64,000 nucleotides of DNA from Consotaella aegiceratis. GTDB lineage: Bacteria > Pseudomonadota > Alphaproteobacteria > Rhizobiales > Rhizobiaceae. The notes beneath the pieces were generated by a model. It worked only from the letters and a program-made list of their open reading frames with translations, searched no databases and was not told the DNA's origin. Positions 8,692 through 18,075 of this stretch are shown here, in pieces. The stretch is from the NCBI RefSeq assembly GCF_036541425.1, contig NZ_JAZHFT010000002.1, positions 248,001 through 312,000 on the forward strand, given 5' to 3'. A program made the position numbers and the translations under genes. The first letter of the stretch is position 1, and every line of letters begins with the position of its first letter.

Positions 8692-9999
8692 TCATTGGTG
8701 GATGCGTTCGGGAATGAGAGCGGATTCGAAGTCTGCGGCGAGATAGCTGAGAATGCTCCTGGCGAGAGCGATGATGTCGCCGACAGTGGTATGTTCTTCT
8801 GGACTGTGGATGCAGCTCTCGGGGCGACCGAGCCCCCCAAGCAGAACTTCTTGCGTAACACCGGCCCGCTGCACCCAGCCGAAGTCGGAGCAGCTTGCAG
8901 CACCCCATTTCTGAAAGTCCTCCGGCCGATAACCGAAGCCGGCACCAAGCGCCTTTTGCCAGCGCGGCCAATGGGGCCCATCCGGGTCGGAGGTCGGGCA
9001 GAGATGGCCGACGAGATGAGTCTCGACTTCGAGGCCCGGGTATGGCGCGACACTCCTGTCCAGGCACTCCATGATCTCGGCAAGAGCGTCCTCGAAGCGC
9101 TCTTCCGGAGCATATCGCCGGTTGAGGATCACCTCGAAGAGCGCCGGCACCTGCCCCCCGGCGGTGCCGCCGTGCGCCGCGGCGACGGCAAGCTGCGGCC
9201 GCAATGGACCGGTTGCATGGGGTGGCGCAGGCAGAGCGGATCCACGCTCGGCGATCGCCTGCTTCAACTTCGTCAGCGCCGCGAGGAAGGGAACGGCATG
9301 CTCGATGGCATTGACGCCCGCCCCTGTCCGGTTGCCTTCGCCCGCGTGGACGCCGTGACCCCGGAACCGCACAAGAAGATTGAAAAGACCGAAGCAGCCG
9401 GCCCATACGCGCGGCGCGGCCGATCCATTGAAATTCAGGATATGCGGGGGCAGCAAGCCCTGCTCGGCGAGATAGCGGACGCCCGGATAGAGGCCGCCCT
9501 CCTCGTCGCTGCAAAACAGCAGCACCGGATCATAGGCCAGCTCGACGCCGCACTTCGCCGCAGCGCGCAACGCCAAAAGCGCGGCCGCGATGGTTCCCTT
9601 CATGTCGGCGGCACCCAAGCCGTAGAGCCTGTCGCCTTCACGGATCAGGCTGAACGGATCCCGCTGCCATCCCGGAGCGACCGGGACCGTGTCGACGTGA
9701 AAATAAAGGCCGCAGGGCGGACGGCCTGTCTCGGCGGACGCCAGCAGATTGACCCGCTCACCCGACGCCGTCCCACCCGGTACGCGGCAAAGCTCGGCAG
9801 GCACCGAGACACGACGCGTCGCCAAACGGAGCGGCGATACCATCTCTTCCATCAGATCGGAGAAAGCGGCATAGCCACGGCCCGGCGGAAAGCTCGTGTC
9901 GAGAGCCACCATACGTCCAAGATCGCGCACGGCCTCGTCGCCTCGTTCGCCAACCCACGCCATTGCCGCTTCGAGCCTGGAGCCCGCGCCTTGCGCCAC
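8692..9999 (-). CDS. M20-family metallohydrolase
   Basis: A 435-residue M20 fold protein. First ligand motif YFHVDTVP, bridging motif GAADMKG and catalytic DEEGG are all present, so in contrast to the other M20 protein of this operon the core site looks intact. The acidic third ligand expected about 25 residues after DEE falls in LNFNGSAAP and may be replaced by Asn. The GTG start at 9999 has an AAGGCGAGG ribosome site; an ATG at 9963 is the alternative. It is the first gene of the minus-strand operon and diverges from the GntR regulator. Likely role: removing an acyl or aminoacyl group from an imported compound. Confidence 0.85.
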   Translation of the reverse strand: MAQGAGSRLEAAMAWVGERGDEAVRDLGRMVALDTSFPPGRGYAAFSDLMEEMVSPLRLATRRVSVPAELCRVPGGTASGERVNLLASAETGRPPCGLYFHVDTVPVAPGWQRDPFSLIREGDRLYGLGAADMKGTIAAALLALRAAAKCGVELAYDPVLLFCSDEEGGLYPGVRYLAEQGLLPPHILNFNGSAAPRVWAGCFGLFNLLVRFRGHGVHAGEGNRTGAGVNAIEHAVPFLAALTKLKQAIAERGSALPAPPHATGPLRPQLAVAAAHGGTAGGQVPALFEVILNRRYAPEERFEDALAEIMECLDRSVAPYPGLEVETHLVGHLCPTSDPDGPHWPRWQKALGAGFGYRPEDFQKWGAASCSDFGWVQRAGVTQEVLLGGLGRPESCIHSPEEHTTVGDIIALARSILSYLAADFESALIPERIHQ

Positions 10000-10054
10000 C
10001 GCCCTCGCCTTTCACCGAACCGCCGATGGACATGCCTTCGGCGTTTTTCTATAA

Positions 10055-10064
10055 ACTATATAGT
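10055..10064. promoter_or_regulatory. Palindrome ACTATATAGT, candidate GntR operator
   Basis: A perfect 10-bp palindrome lies in the 70-base divergent gap between the M20 gene (first of the importer operon) and the GntR-family gene, six bases before its likely ATG. HutC-type GntR proteins bind short AT-rich palindromes near their own start, so this is a reasonable operator for autoregulation and operon control. It is assigned by position only. Confidence 0.45.
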
Positions 10065-10069
10065 AATTG

Positions 10070-10876
10070 ATGCGGATGAGAGCCTTGAGTGTCAACGCTA
10101 AAGATTCAGCAGAAAATGCCGACGATCTGCCTATTTTCGAGGCGCAGCGTGTCGGCGCACAGGCGCAGCCGCTCTATCAGGCGGTCAAGCGGCAGATCAG
10201 CGACGCGATCATGCTCGGGCGATGGCCGGCGGGAACCGTGCTTCCGAACGAGATCGATCTTGCCCATTCCTTCGGCGTCGCGGTCGGAACGCTGCGCCGG
10301 GCGCTTGCGGATCTGACCAAGGAAGGCATGCTGAGCCGGCGCCGCAAGACCGGGACGATCGTCACCGGACGCACGCCGCAGCACAGCCTGCGCTTCTTCT
10401 TTCAGTATTTTCGGCTGCATGGCCGGGATGGCTCCCTCCAGCACTCGGAAGCCGAAGTGACCAGCCTGCTCCGCAGCGCGGCATCGGTGGAGGAGTGTGC
10501 TAAACTTCGGCTTGAAGACGGTGTGGAGGTCGTCCGACTGCAGCGAACGCGCCGTGTCGGTGGCATACCGGTGATGCACGACACTTTCAGCCTGCCGGCA
10601 GTGCGCATTCCCGATTTTCCAGAGGATCCGGCGGCCGTGCCCGCCCTTCTCTATCTCTATCTGCTCGATCGCTACGGCATCCGCATTTCGGCCGTGCGCG
10701 AGCAGATCAGCGCGGTCCTGGCGGAAGAGGCCGACGCTCGTCTTCTCGGCATTGGTCTGCCTTCTGCCTTGCTGCATATCGAGGAAATCGCCTACGATCA
10801 GGCGGGCCAACCGATGATCCACGCTGTTCATCGCTGCACCACGGCCAATCACCGTTACGTCAACGAGGTGCAGTGA
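10070..10876 (+). CDS. GntR family transcriptional regulator, HutC subfamily
   Basis: A 268-residue regulator with an N-terminal winged helix-turn-helix (about residues 30-100; LPNEIDLAHSFGVAVGTLRR is the recognition region, followed by the wing TGTIV) and a C-terminal UTRA effector-binding domain (about 120-265) with the usual EV.RLQRTRRVGG.PV and LLHIEEIAYD segments. ATG 10070 is preferred over TTG 10067 and ATG 10076. It is divergent from the dipeptide-type importer and hydrolase operon and probably represses it until the substrate or a breakdown product binds the UTRA domain. Confidence 0.88.
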   Translation: MRMRALSVNAKDSAENADDLPIFEAQRVGAQAQPLYQAVKRQISDAIMLGRWPAGTVLPNEIDLAHSFGVAVGTLRRALADLTKEGMLSRRRKTGTIVTGRTPQHSLRFFFQYFRLHGRDGSLQHSEAEVTSLLRSAASVEECAKLRLEDGVEVVRLQRTRRVGGIPVMHDTFSLPAVRIPDFPEDPAAVPALLYLYLLDRYGIRISAVREQISAVLAEEADARLLGIGLPSALLHIEEIAYDQAGQPMIHAVHRCTTANHRYVNEVQ

Positions 10877-11106
10877 CGCAGGCAAAGGACGATTTGTCAC
10901 GAGTCCCACCACCCGCACCAATTGAGAAAGTGGCCTACTTGGCAAGCTCGGGGTCGATGGAAGGTGTCGCTTCCATTATCGATGATCGACAGATGGGACT
11001 GCTTTTTCCGATACGATAACTGGCCTTTTTTGAAGCCCAACCCAAAACTCCGATAAAGGGGGCGGGACCAGTGAATTGCACGTTCAAAGCGGTTGATTTG
11101 TAGTCG
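10877..11106. other. Intergenic region without recognisable features
   Basis: About 230 bases separate the GntR gene from the stop of the convergent sensor kinase gene. No gene, strong hairpin or repeat was recognised. Confidence 0.4.
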
Positions 11107-12660
11107 TCAATGGGCTTGAGCGATGCCGCAAGAAGACCATTTCTCCGTCGAGTTTCGAGTCGGGCTCTTGGACAACGGCAGGTCGACATAAAACGTCGTC
11201 CCCTTGCCGACGCACGTTTCGAAGGTGATTCGTCCGTCCATTTTCTCCACGATGGCTTTGCTGATATTCAGGCCGAGGCCGGTCCCTCCGGTCTTACGAG
11301 TACTCGAGGAGTCAGCCTGTTCGAACTTGCTGAAGATGCGGTCGCGAAAATCCTCCGGGATTCCAGGGCCTTCGTCGCGGACCGACATTCGCAAGAATGC
11401 ATCGTCGACCAATTCCGTCGACACGGTCACGATCGAGCCTGCAGGAGAGAATTTTATGGCGTTGGACAGAAGATTCGACAAAACCTGATGGAGCCGGTCG
11501 GGATCGGCCACGATTGCCGCGTTCGGCGTCGCATCGACCAAATTGATCTCGATTTCCTTGTCGGGCAAATATTCGGCATTGGCCGCGACCGCCTGTTTGA
11601 GCAATGCCCCAATCGCGATCTCCTTCAGGGAGAAATCGAGTTTTCCCGACTTGATCTTCTCCATGTCCAGAATGTCGTTGACCAGCATCACCAGCCGTTC
11701 ACTGTTTTGGTGGGCAATCTTCGCCAGCCCCGCCATCTTGGCGGGGAGTTCGCCCACCTTGCCGCTTGCGATGAGCCCCAGCGAGCCACGGATCGAGGTT
11801 AGCGGCGTCCGAAGCTCGTGACTGACGATGGAGATGAATTCATCCTTCATCCGCTCCGACTGCTTTTGGCTGGTGACGTCCGTCGCCGTCCCGTCCCACA
11901 CGAGTGTTCCGGAGCCATCGACGCGAGGTTCGGCATCGAAACGAACCCAGACGATGCGCTTGTCCGGGCGAATGCATTCCGCCTCGATCGACCACGGTGC
12001 GCGCTTCTGGTCCGCCTCGGCCAACCGGGCCGCAAACAACAAGCCATCTCCTTCTGAGATGATCCGCCGGAAGAGACAGCCCTCATCCCGCAACTCATGA
12101 GGCGAGACGCCGAAGACACGCCACGCGCCGTGCGACACGAAACGGAAACGCGGGTTTCCGTCGCGACCTCGGGCCATCTGAAACAGAACGACAGGCGCAT
12201 TGTTGGCAATCGTGGTCAGCTGGGCCTGGGTCTCCTCGTGCGCCAGTGCCAAGGCATGCCGCTCCTGATCGCGAAGCAGCAGGCGCCCGAAGAGATAGGC
12301 GGCCAAGAAATTTGTCGGCGCGAACAAGGCGACGGACTGTCCGAAGGTCCATGCATCGGCCTTCGAGGTCAAGAGCAGAACGATTGTGGGAACGATCGCA
12401 GCCGAGGTCGCCTGCAGACTCACGTAACGCCGATCGGCCCGCCCCTGCGCCACGCGCTGCCAAATATACCAGAAGATGACGCTGGCGATTGTCGCGCCGA
12501 TAATGCTCAGCGCACCGGCCTGGTCTCCGAGGCCGCCGAAATAGAAACGCAAGCTGGCCAGCGCAGTTCCTGTCATCACCGCCGCAACGGGGCCGCCGAA
12601 AGCGCCGGCCAGGGTCGCCACGGCACTGCGCGGATCGGTGCGAATGCCCGGAACGATTTC
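11107..12660 (-). pseudogene. Sensor histidine kinase, N-terminally truncated
   Basis: The frame encodes about 515 recognisable residues: part of a 5TM (LytS-type) membrane sensor domain (IRTDPRSAVATLAGAFGGPV and following helices), a PAS-like domain (TTIANNAPVVLFQM onward), an H-box SHELRTPLTSIRG, N-box NLLSNAIKFSP, G1 DEGPGIP and G2 GGTGLGL. Catalytic motifs are intact. Homology of the sensor starts abruptly near 12650, missing the first helix, and the upstream residues (from an ATG at 12711) are not sensor-like because the DNA there belongs to a P-loop gene fragment on the other strand. It may still be expressed but is probably a remnant. No cognate response regulator is adjacent. Confidence 0.75.
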
Positions 12661-12899
12661 GACCGGATTGTATCGGCTATTCGGGGGCCGGCAAGACGTC
12701 TTGGCTGGCACAGTCCGCGCAGCATGCCCCGGACAGTCTGGTGTGCATCGACGTCGGCGACACCCCGGGCGCCGCGCTCGTCAACGCCGTCGCCCGAGAA
12801 GTGGCGGGTCGGGTGTTCGGGACTGGTCACCGGCTTGGAGAGATATTCCTGCCCGGCGCGTCCGACTCCTCACCGTTCCATTCATGCGTACAGGCCTAA
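12660..12899 (+). pseudogene. Orphan P-loop NTPase fragment
   Basis: On the plus strand a frame reads IGYSGAGKTSWLAQSAQHA, a Walker A motif (GxxGxGKT), then LVCIDVGDTPGAAL and GEIFLPGAS before a stop at 12897-12899. About 75 residues are preserved, with no start codon or upstream domain. The style recalls STAND or AAA-type ATPases, some of which act in defence or regulation, but the fragment is too short to assign. It abuts the truncated kinase, marking a recombination junction. Confidence 0.5.
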
Positions 12900-13243
12900 T
12901 TATGTAATTTAAATATTTATAGTTATATATACAATATGAACGTGATAAAATGTTAAAACAAATTAACAATTAATTCAATATATTAGAAAATATATACATA
13001 ATAATTTTTATTACCTTGAGATTCGAAGCGGATAATCATGTGTAAATTGGTATGTCATATGACAGGCCGATATTTATATTTAAGTATATATCGGCTATAA
13101 TGAAATAATAGCTAAAAAAATAAAGACCAAACAGATCTCGGCTTCAGCTTCAGAACACAGCCGACGATTGGATCTGGGTGTGCTCATTTTTTAGGCTTGC
13201 CATAGGAAGGTACAGCATATTTAATGACATTGAAATCGTGTGA
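12900..13243. other. AT-rich gene-free region upstream of the BMP operon
   Basis: About 340 bases with long A/T runs, in sharp contrast to the GC-rich surroundings. It contains the 12-bp perfect palindrome TGTCATATGACA (13053-13064) and, two bases later, an inverted repeat GCCGATAT/ATATCGGC (13066-13073 and 13088-13095). It probably holds the promoter and operators of the downstream transporter operon. I saw no gene in it and no clear purine-riboswitch core. Confidence 0.55.
13053..13095. promoter_or_regulatory. Adjacent palindromes upstream of nucleoside-type transporter operon
   Basis: The pair TGTCATATGACA and GCCGATAT-N14-ATATCGGC lies about 150-190 bases before the start of the binding-protein gene in an AT-rich stretch. 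Such paired symmetric sites are typical regulator-binding sites; the regulator is unknown. Confidence 0.4.
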
Positions 13244-14332
13244 ATGAGGTTATCGATGACGCCACACCTTCCTTGGGCCGCTGGCCTCGCCATGTCACTG
13301 GTATTGGCCGCTGTGCCTGCCAACGCACAAGAGGACGATCTTTCCGCCGCATTCCTCTATGTGGGGCCTCGTGCCGACAACGGCTGGACCTCCCGGCACG
13401 AGGCTGGGCGTCAATGTCTCGAAGAGGATGGCATCAAGACGACTTACGTGGAGTCGGCACCCGAAGGCCCCGATGTCGCCCGCATCGAACAGGACTTCAT
13501 CGATAGCGGCTACGACGTCATCTTCGCCACGGCGTTTGGCTACCAGCCTTTCACCCAACAGGTCGCGCAGGCCAACCCCCACAAGCATTTTTTCGGCATT
13601 CTGCCGACGATTGCGCCCGGCGACAACATCCGCAACTTCTACGGCAAGCTCTGGGACGGCCGCTATCTCACCGGTCTTGTCGCCGGAAAGATGACGAAGT
13701 CGAACAAGATCGGCTTCGTCGCCGCCCAGCCGATTCCTTCCGTCATCGCGGGCATCAACGCCTTCACGCTCGGCGTCAAGGCCGTCAATCCCGATGCCGT
13801 AGTCAACGTCGTCTGGACCTTGTCCTGGTTCGATCCGCCGGCTGAGAAGCAGGCGGCCGTTGCGCTGGTGCAGGCCGGCAACGATGTCATCGCCCAGCAT
13901 CAGGATACGGGATCGGCCGCGCAGGGCGCCGCCGAGGAAGGTGCCTATGCGATCGGCTCGGAGGCCGACATGTCGGAGGTGGCAGGCGATCACGTTCTCA
14001 CCGGCACGGTTTGGAACTGGTGCGACTTCTATAAGAGCGCGATCGCCAGCGTGAAAAACGGCACTTTCGAGCCCGGCGACCAATGGGGCGGCCTCGCGGA
14101 CGGCATGGTGGATCTGGCGCCCATGTCCGAGGATGTGCCTCAGGACCTCGTCGATCTTGTCAAGAAGCAGAAGCAAGAGATCATCGATGGCAAGCTCGAC
14201 TATTGGAAGGGCCCGCTCAAGGACAACGAAGGCAACGTAGCGGTCGAGGACGGGAAAACGGTTTCGCTCGACGAAATTCAGGGAATGCGATGGTTCGTGG
14301 AAGGCGTCAACGGCACTTTGCCGAGTAAGTAA
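13244..14332 (+). CDS. BMP-family ABC transporter substrate-binding protein (nucleoside/purine type)
   Basis: A 362-residue periplasmic protein with a Sec signal peptide (hydrophobic AAGLAMSLVLAAV, cleavage near ANAQ) and no lipobox. The BMP/PnrA domain is recognisable from FLYVGPRADNGWTSRHEAGR, the early YDVIFATAFGYQ segment and the IAQHQDTGSAAQGA ligand region. BMP proteins bind purine or pyrimidine nucleosides or related bases. The ATG at 13244 is used; ATG 13256 is possible. The stop shares its last base with the ATG of the ATPase gene. It is the first gene of a four-gene importer operon. Confidence 0.92.
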   Translation: MRLSMTPHLPWAAGLAMSLVLAAVPANAQEDDLSAAFLYVGPRADNGWTSRHEAGRQCLEEDGIKTTYVESAPEGPDVARIEQDFIDSGYDVIFATAFGYQPFTQQVAQANPHKHFFGILPTIAPGDNIRNFYGKLWDGRYLTGLVAGKMTKSNKIGFVAAQPIPSVIAGINAFTLGVKAVNPDAVVNVVWTLSWFDPPAEKQAAVALVQAGNDVIAQHQDTGSAAQGAAEEGAYAIGSEADMSEVAGDHVLTGTVWNWCDFYKSAIASVKNGTFEPGDQWGGLADGMVDLAPMSEDVPQDLVDLVKKQKQEIIDGKLDYWKGPLKDNEGNVAVEDGKTVSLDEIQGMRWFVEGVNGTLPSK

Positions 14333-15867
14333 TGGACGTCTTCGCTGCTAAGAGCCTGCCGGTCGAAACGGCTGCCGGGCCGACATCCAAGGCCGCCGGC
14401 TCCCTGTTGCGCTTGGAGGCCATCTCCAAGCACTTCGGCGCTCTTGTCGCCAATGATGAGGTTTCCTTTGATGCCGCCGCGGGGGACGTGGTGGCTCTGC
14501 TCGGCGAGAACGGGGCCGGCAAGTCCACCGCGATGAATGTTCTCTGCGGACTCTATCACCCGGACTCCGGGCGGGTCACACTTGACGGCAAGGAGATCGA
14601 GCTCGGCTCGCCCAAAGCGTCCGCCCGGGCGGGCATCGGCATGGTTCATCAGCAATTCAAGCTGGTGGACGCGCTGACCGCCTTCGAGAACCTGTCGCTG
14701 GCCCTCGACCGTGGCAATTTCCTGCAGAAGAACCGACCGTCCGGCGACCTCGCCTCTTGGATGGCCGATCTTGGATTCGAGATCGATCTGACGCAGCGGG
14801 TCCGCGACATGCCGCTCGCCGCTCGCCAGCAGCTCGAAATCGTCCGTGTCCTGGCGTCCGGCGCCAGGATTCTGATCCTCGACGAGCCGACATCTGTCCT
14901 TTCGCCCCTCGAAACCGACCGTCTTTTCGCCATCGTGCGCCGCATCGCCGCCTCGGGGCGAGTGGTGATCCTGATATCCCACAAGCTGGCCGAGATCCGC
15001 GACGTCGCCACCCGCCTGGTGGTCATGCGTCAGGGCCGCAGGGTGTTCGAAGGAAAAGCGGCCGGCATGTCGGGCGAGAAGATCGCCGAGTTGATCGTTG
15101 GTGAGCGATCCTACCGCAACGACAGGCGCCCGCAGGCGCCGGTCGGCGAGCACCGCCTGACGGTCCGCAATCTCTCGCTGGCCGGCGCCGGCGGCGAGCC
15201 CATCGTCAAGGACGTCTCCTTCACGGTCGCGCAAGGCGAACTGGTGGCGATCGTCGGCGTCGCCGGCAATGGCCAGATTGAGCTTCTCGACGCAATCGGC
15301 GGCCTGCGCCGTCCGGCGACTGGCGAGATCATCGCGCCGCGCCTCGGCTCACAGCGCGATTTCGCGTTCATCCCCGCCCAGCATCTCGGTGTCGGGCTCG
15401 CTCCGGGTCTGACATTGGAGGAGAATGCCCTTCTGGGGCATCAGGCGCGCTCGCCGTTTGGCCGTCTCCTGCGCCCGCGCGAGCGCCGGCGCAGGGCCCA
15501 GAGCGTCTTGGCGGCCTACGATGTACGTACCCCTGCGCGCACGGTCACCAGCGCGCTATCCGGCGGCAATCTGCAACGGGTTGTTCTCGGACGCGAATTG
15601 CTAAACGAACCCGACTTGGTCGTGGCGAGCTACCCGACGCGCGGGCTCGACATCGCCTCGGCGGCGCAGATCCGCAACGCCCTCATCGAGCGCGCCAATG
15701 CTGGGGCCGCCGTGCTGATGGCATGCGAGGAGCTGGAGGAATCGCTTGAGATCGCCACGCGCATCCTGGTGATGAGCGGTGGCCGGATGGTGGCCGACCT
15801 CGACGCCAAGGAAGCGACCTTGGGCGAACTGGGGCGGTTGATCACCCAGGCAGACGAGGCCGCGTGA
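14332..15867 (+). CDS. ABC transporter ATPase, two modules, nucleoside/ribose type
   Basis: A 511-residue protein with two ABC modules as in YufO/NupA and RbsA proteins. Module 1 has a canonical Walker A (GENGAGKST) and Walker B (ILILDEPTSVLSP), but its signature is the weak MPLAARQQLEIVRVL. Module 2 has the degenerate Walker A GVAGNGQIE typical of this class, a good signature LSGGNLQRVVLGREL and an altered Walker B VASYPTRGLD. One composite ATP site is therefore expected to be catalytic. It overlaps the binding-protein stop by one base and the next permease by four (ATGA). Confidence 0.93.
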   Translation: MDVFAAKSLPVETAAGPTSKAAGSLLRLEAISKHFGALVANDEVSFDAAAGDVVALLGENGAGKSTAMNVLCGLYHPDSGRVTLDGKEIELGSPKASARAGIGMVHQQFKLVDALTAFENLSLALDRGNFLQKNRPSGDLASWMADLGFEIDLTQRVRDMPLAARQQLEIVRVLASGARILILDEPTSVLSPLETDRLFAIVRRIAASGRVVILISHKLAEIRDVATRLVVMRQGRRVFEGKAAGMSGEKIAELIVGERSYRNDRRPQAPVGEHRLTVRNLSLAGAGGEPIVKDVSFTVAQGELVAIVGVAGNGQIELLDAIGGLRRPATGEIIAPRLGSQRDFAFIPAQHLGVGLAPGLTLEENALLGHQARSPFGRLLRPRERRRRAQSVLAAYDVRTPARTVTSALSGGNLQRVVLGRELLNEPDLVVASYPTRGLDIASAAQIRNALIERANAGAAVLMACEELEESLEIATRILVMSGGRMVADLDAKEATLGELGRLITQADEAA

Positions 15868-16949
15868 TGAAAGTTTGGCTGGAACCGCGTCGCATCACCG
15901 TCAGCCCCTGGGAAATCGCGGTTCGGATCGTTTGCGCATCGATTCTGGCCCTCGTGGCGGGAGGATTGTTCCTGCTCTGGTCAGGTCTCGATCCGCTGGC
16001 GGGGCTGAGCGCGCTGTTTCGGGGCAGCTTCGGCAGCGGCTCCGCGCTGTTTCGCTCGCTCAACAAGGCCGTGCCCATCGGCCTGTGCGCTCTGGGGATC
16101 GCGCTCGCTTCGCGCGCCAAGCTGACCAATGTCGGAGCCGAAGGACAGTTTTTCTTCGGCGCCTTCGCCGCCACGGGTGTCGGGCTTTCGCTGCCGGACG
16201 CGACACCAACCTTTCTGGCGATCCCGGCCATTCTGATCGCTGGGCTGATCGCCGGCTTCCTCTGGGCCTCGCTTGCGGCAATTCCGCGTGCCCTCTTGGG
16301 CATGAACGAAGTTCTGTCGACGCTGATGCTCAACTACATCTGCCTGTTGTGGGTCAGTTATCTTGTGCGTGGCCCGTGGGCCGATCCGCTCACCTACTCG
16401 TTTCCTTATTCGCCGCCGATCCTCGCCGCCGCGCAACTCGGCCCCTTGGCGCGGCCGCTGTTCGGGGCGCTCAACAGCGGATTCATCGTGCTAATTGCGG
16501 CAACCGCGCTCGTGGCGGCCGTCGATCGATGGACGCGTTGGGGCTACGAGCTGCGCGTATCGGGTGATGCGCCGCGAGCAGCCCTCTATGGCGGCATCAA
16601 TCCCACCGCCGTCATCGTTTCAGGTCTTTGCTTTGCCGGTGCCTTGGCTGGGTTGGCCGGCGCCATCGAGGTCTCCGCCTCGACCGGACGACTGCAGATG
16701 GGCCTCTCACCGGGCTATGGCTTCATGGGCATTCTCGTCGCTTGGTTGGCCGGCGGCCGCGCCCTGCCGATCCTGTTCGTCTCCATCGTCTATGCGGGAC
16801 TTTTGAACGGCGGCTTCAGCCTGCAGGTGTCGCATATTCCCTCGGCGATCAGCACCATTCTCCAGGCATTGATCCTGCTTTTCGTCCTTTCGGCGGTGAC
16901 GCTATCTTCCTATCGGATCCGCTTCGAGGGGGGTGCCAGGTCCTCATGA
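15864..16949 (+). CDS. ABC transporter permease, nucleoside type (first)
   Basis: A 361-residue permease of the BPD_transp_2 class (ribose/nucleoside importers, NupB/YufP type) with about nine hydrophobic segments. Diagnostic stretches include SRAKLTNVGAEGQFFFGAFA and LGMNEVLSTLMLNYICLLWV, near-invariant in this class. It overlaps the preceding and following genes by four bases each, indicating coupled translation of the importer. Confidence 0.92.
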   Translation: MMKVWLEPRRITVSPWEIAVRIVCASILALVAGGLFLLWSGLDPLAGLSALFRGSFGSGSALFRSLNKAVPIGLCALGIALASRAKLTNVGAEGQFFFGAFAATGVGLSLPDATPTFLAIPAILIAGLIAGFLWASLAAIPRALLGMNEVLSTLMLNYICLLWVSYLVRGPWADPLTYSFPYSPPILAAAQLGPLARPLFGALNSGFIVLIAATALVAAVDRWTRWGYELRVSGDAPRAALYGGINPTAVIVSGLCFAGALAGLAGAIEVSASTGRLQMGLSPGYGFMGILVAWLAGGRALPILFVSIVYAGLLNGGFSLQVSHIPSAISTILQALILLFVLSAVTLSSYRIRFEGGARSS

Positions 16950-17872
16950 ACATCGAATTCCTGCTGGCGGCCGCCTTCGTTTCGGCAACGCCGATCATCT
17001 TCGCGGCTTTGGGGGAATTGCTGATCGAGCGCGCCGGCATCCTCAATCTCGGCATCGAGGGCACGATGCTGATCGGCGCGGTCACCGGCTTCACTGCCGC
17101 CAGCCTGTCGGGCTCTCCGGTGGTCGGCATCGCGGCGGCAGTGGCGGCGGGCGGTCTTTGGGGGGCGATCTTCGCCGCCGCGGTGGTGACGCTCCGCCTC
17201 GACCAGGTGGTGACGGGCCTCGCCTTCACGATCCTCGGGACGGGGATCTCTTCGTTCATCGGCGAAGGTTTCGTCGGCAAGACCCTGAGCGCCAAGCTGC
17301 CGGACATCGATTTGGGCGTTCTGGAAGACATGCCGTTCTTCGGCCCTGTTCTTTTCTCACAGGATCCGCTCGTGCTGGCCTCCCTGGTCCTTGTCGGGCT
17401 CGTTTCAGTCTTCCTGTGGAAGACCCGCGCGGGACTGATCTTGCGCACTCTCGGGGAAAGCCCTCAGGCTCTCGACGCGCTCGGCCAGCCGGTTGCGGGC
17501 CTGCGCTTCCTCTACAGCATCGTCGGCAGCGGATTCATCGCGCTGGGAGGCGCCTATCTTTCCGTCGTGTTTACGCCGTCCTGGGTCGAGAACATGACGG
17601 CGGGGCGCGGCTGGATCGCACTCGGCATCGTCATCTTTGCCGGTTGGCGTCCGAGTTGGATCGCCCTGGGGGCTGCCTTGTTCGGCATCATCGACGCTTA
17701 TCGCTTCCGCGCCCAGATCGGCGGTGAGCCCTGGATCGACCCCCATTTTCTCAACATGTTGCCCTATGTGGTCATCCTCGTCGTTCTCGGGATGACGAGC
17801 AGCGGGGCCGGGCGTCGGCGACTGTTCGCACCGGCCGCTTTGGGGCGCCCGTACGATCGCGAACGGCGATGA
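16946..17872 (+). CDS. ABC transporter permease, nucleoside type (second)
   Basis: A 308-residue permease of the same class (NupC/YufQ type), starting MNIEFLLAAAFVSATPIIFA at the ATG that overlaps the previous stop (ATGA). Characteristic segments are LLIERAGILNLGIEGTMLIG and LFGIIDAYRFRAQ. It partners the preceding permease. After it the operon probably ends, followed by about 200 bases without a clear gene. Confidence 0.92.
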   Translation: MNIEFLLAAAFVSATPIIFAALGELLIERAGILNLGIEGTMLIGAVTGFTAASLSGSPVVGIAAAVAAGGLWGAIFAAAVVTLRLDQVVTGLAFTILGTGISSFIGEGFVGKTLSAKLPDIDLGVLEDMPFFGPVLFSQDPLVLASLVLVGLVSVFLWKTRAGLILRTLGESPQALDALGQPVAGLRFLYSIVGSGFIALGGAYLSVVFTPSWVENMTAGRGWIALGIVIFAGWRPSWIALGAALFGIIDAYRFRAQIGGEPWIDPHFLNMLPYVVILVVLGMTSSGAGRRRLFAPAALGRPYDRERR

Positions 17873-18075
17873 TGCCCTCTCGCCAGTTCAACGACGTGTA
17901 TCGTTACCATTTGCTTACGTCGGAGTGTTGATGATGTCTTTCTCCCCGCCAGAGGCATGGCTGTCCTTGCCGAGGGACTTGCCACTGGGCGCTCCTTTCT
18001 TTGACTCCAAACGCAATCCCCGCGGTCAGACGTCGTCATCAAGCAAGGCCCGTTCTTATTCAAGGAGGTCGGGCC

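Noticed and set aside
12660..12899. Defence-system gene from the P-loop fragment
   Set aside because: Only about 75 residues remain, without start, effector domain or partners, so it cannot be called a defence system.
13000..13243. Purine riboswitch upstream of the nucleoside-type importer
   Set aside because: The AT-rich leader has inverted repeats, but I could not find the conserved junction and loop sequences of a purine riboswitch.
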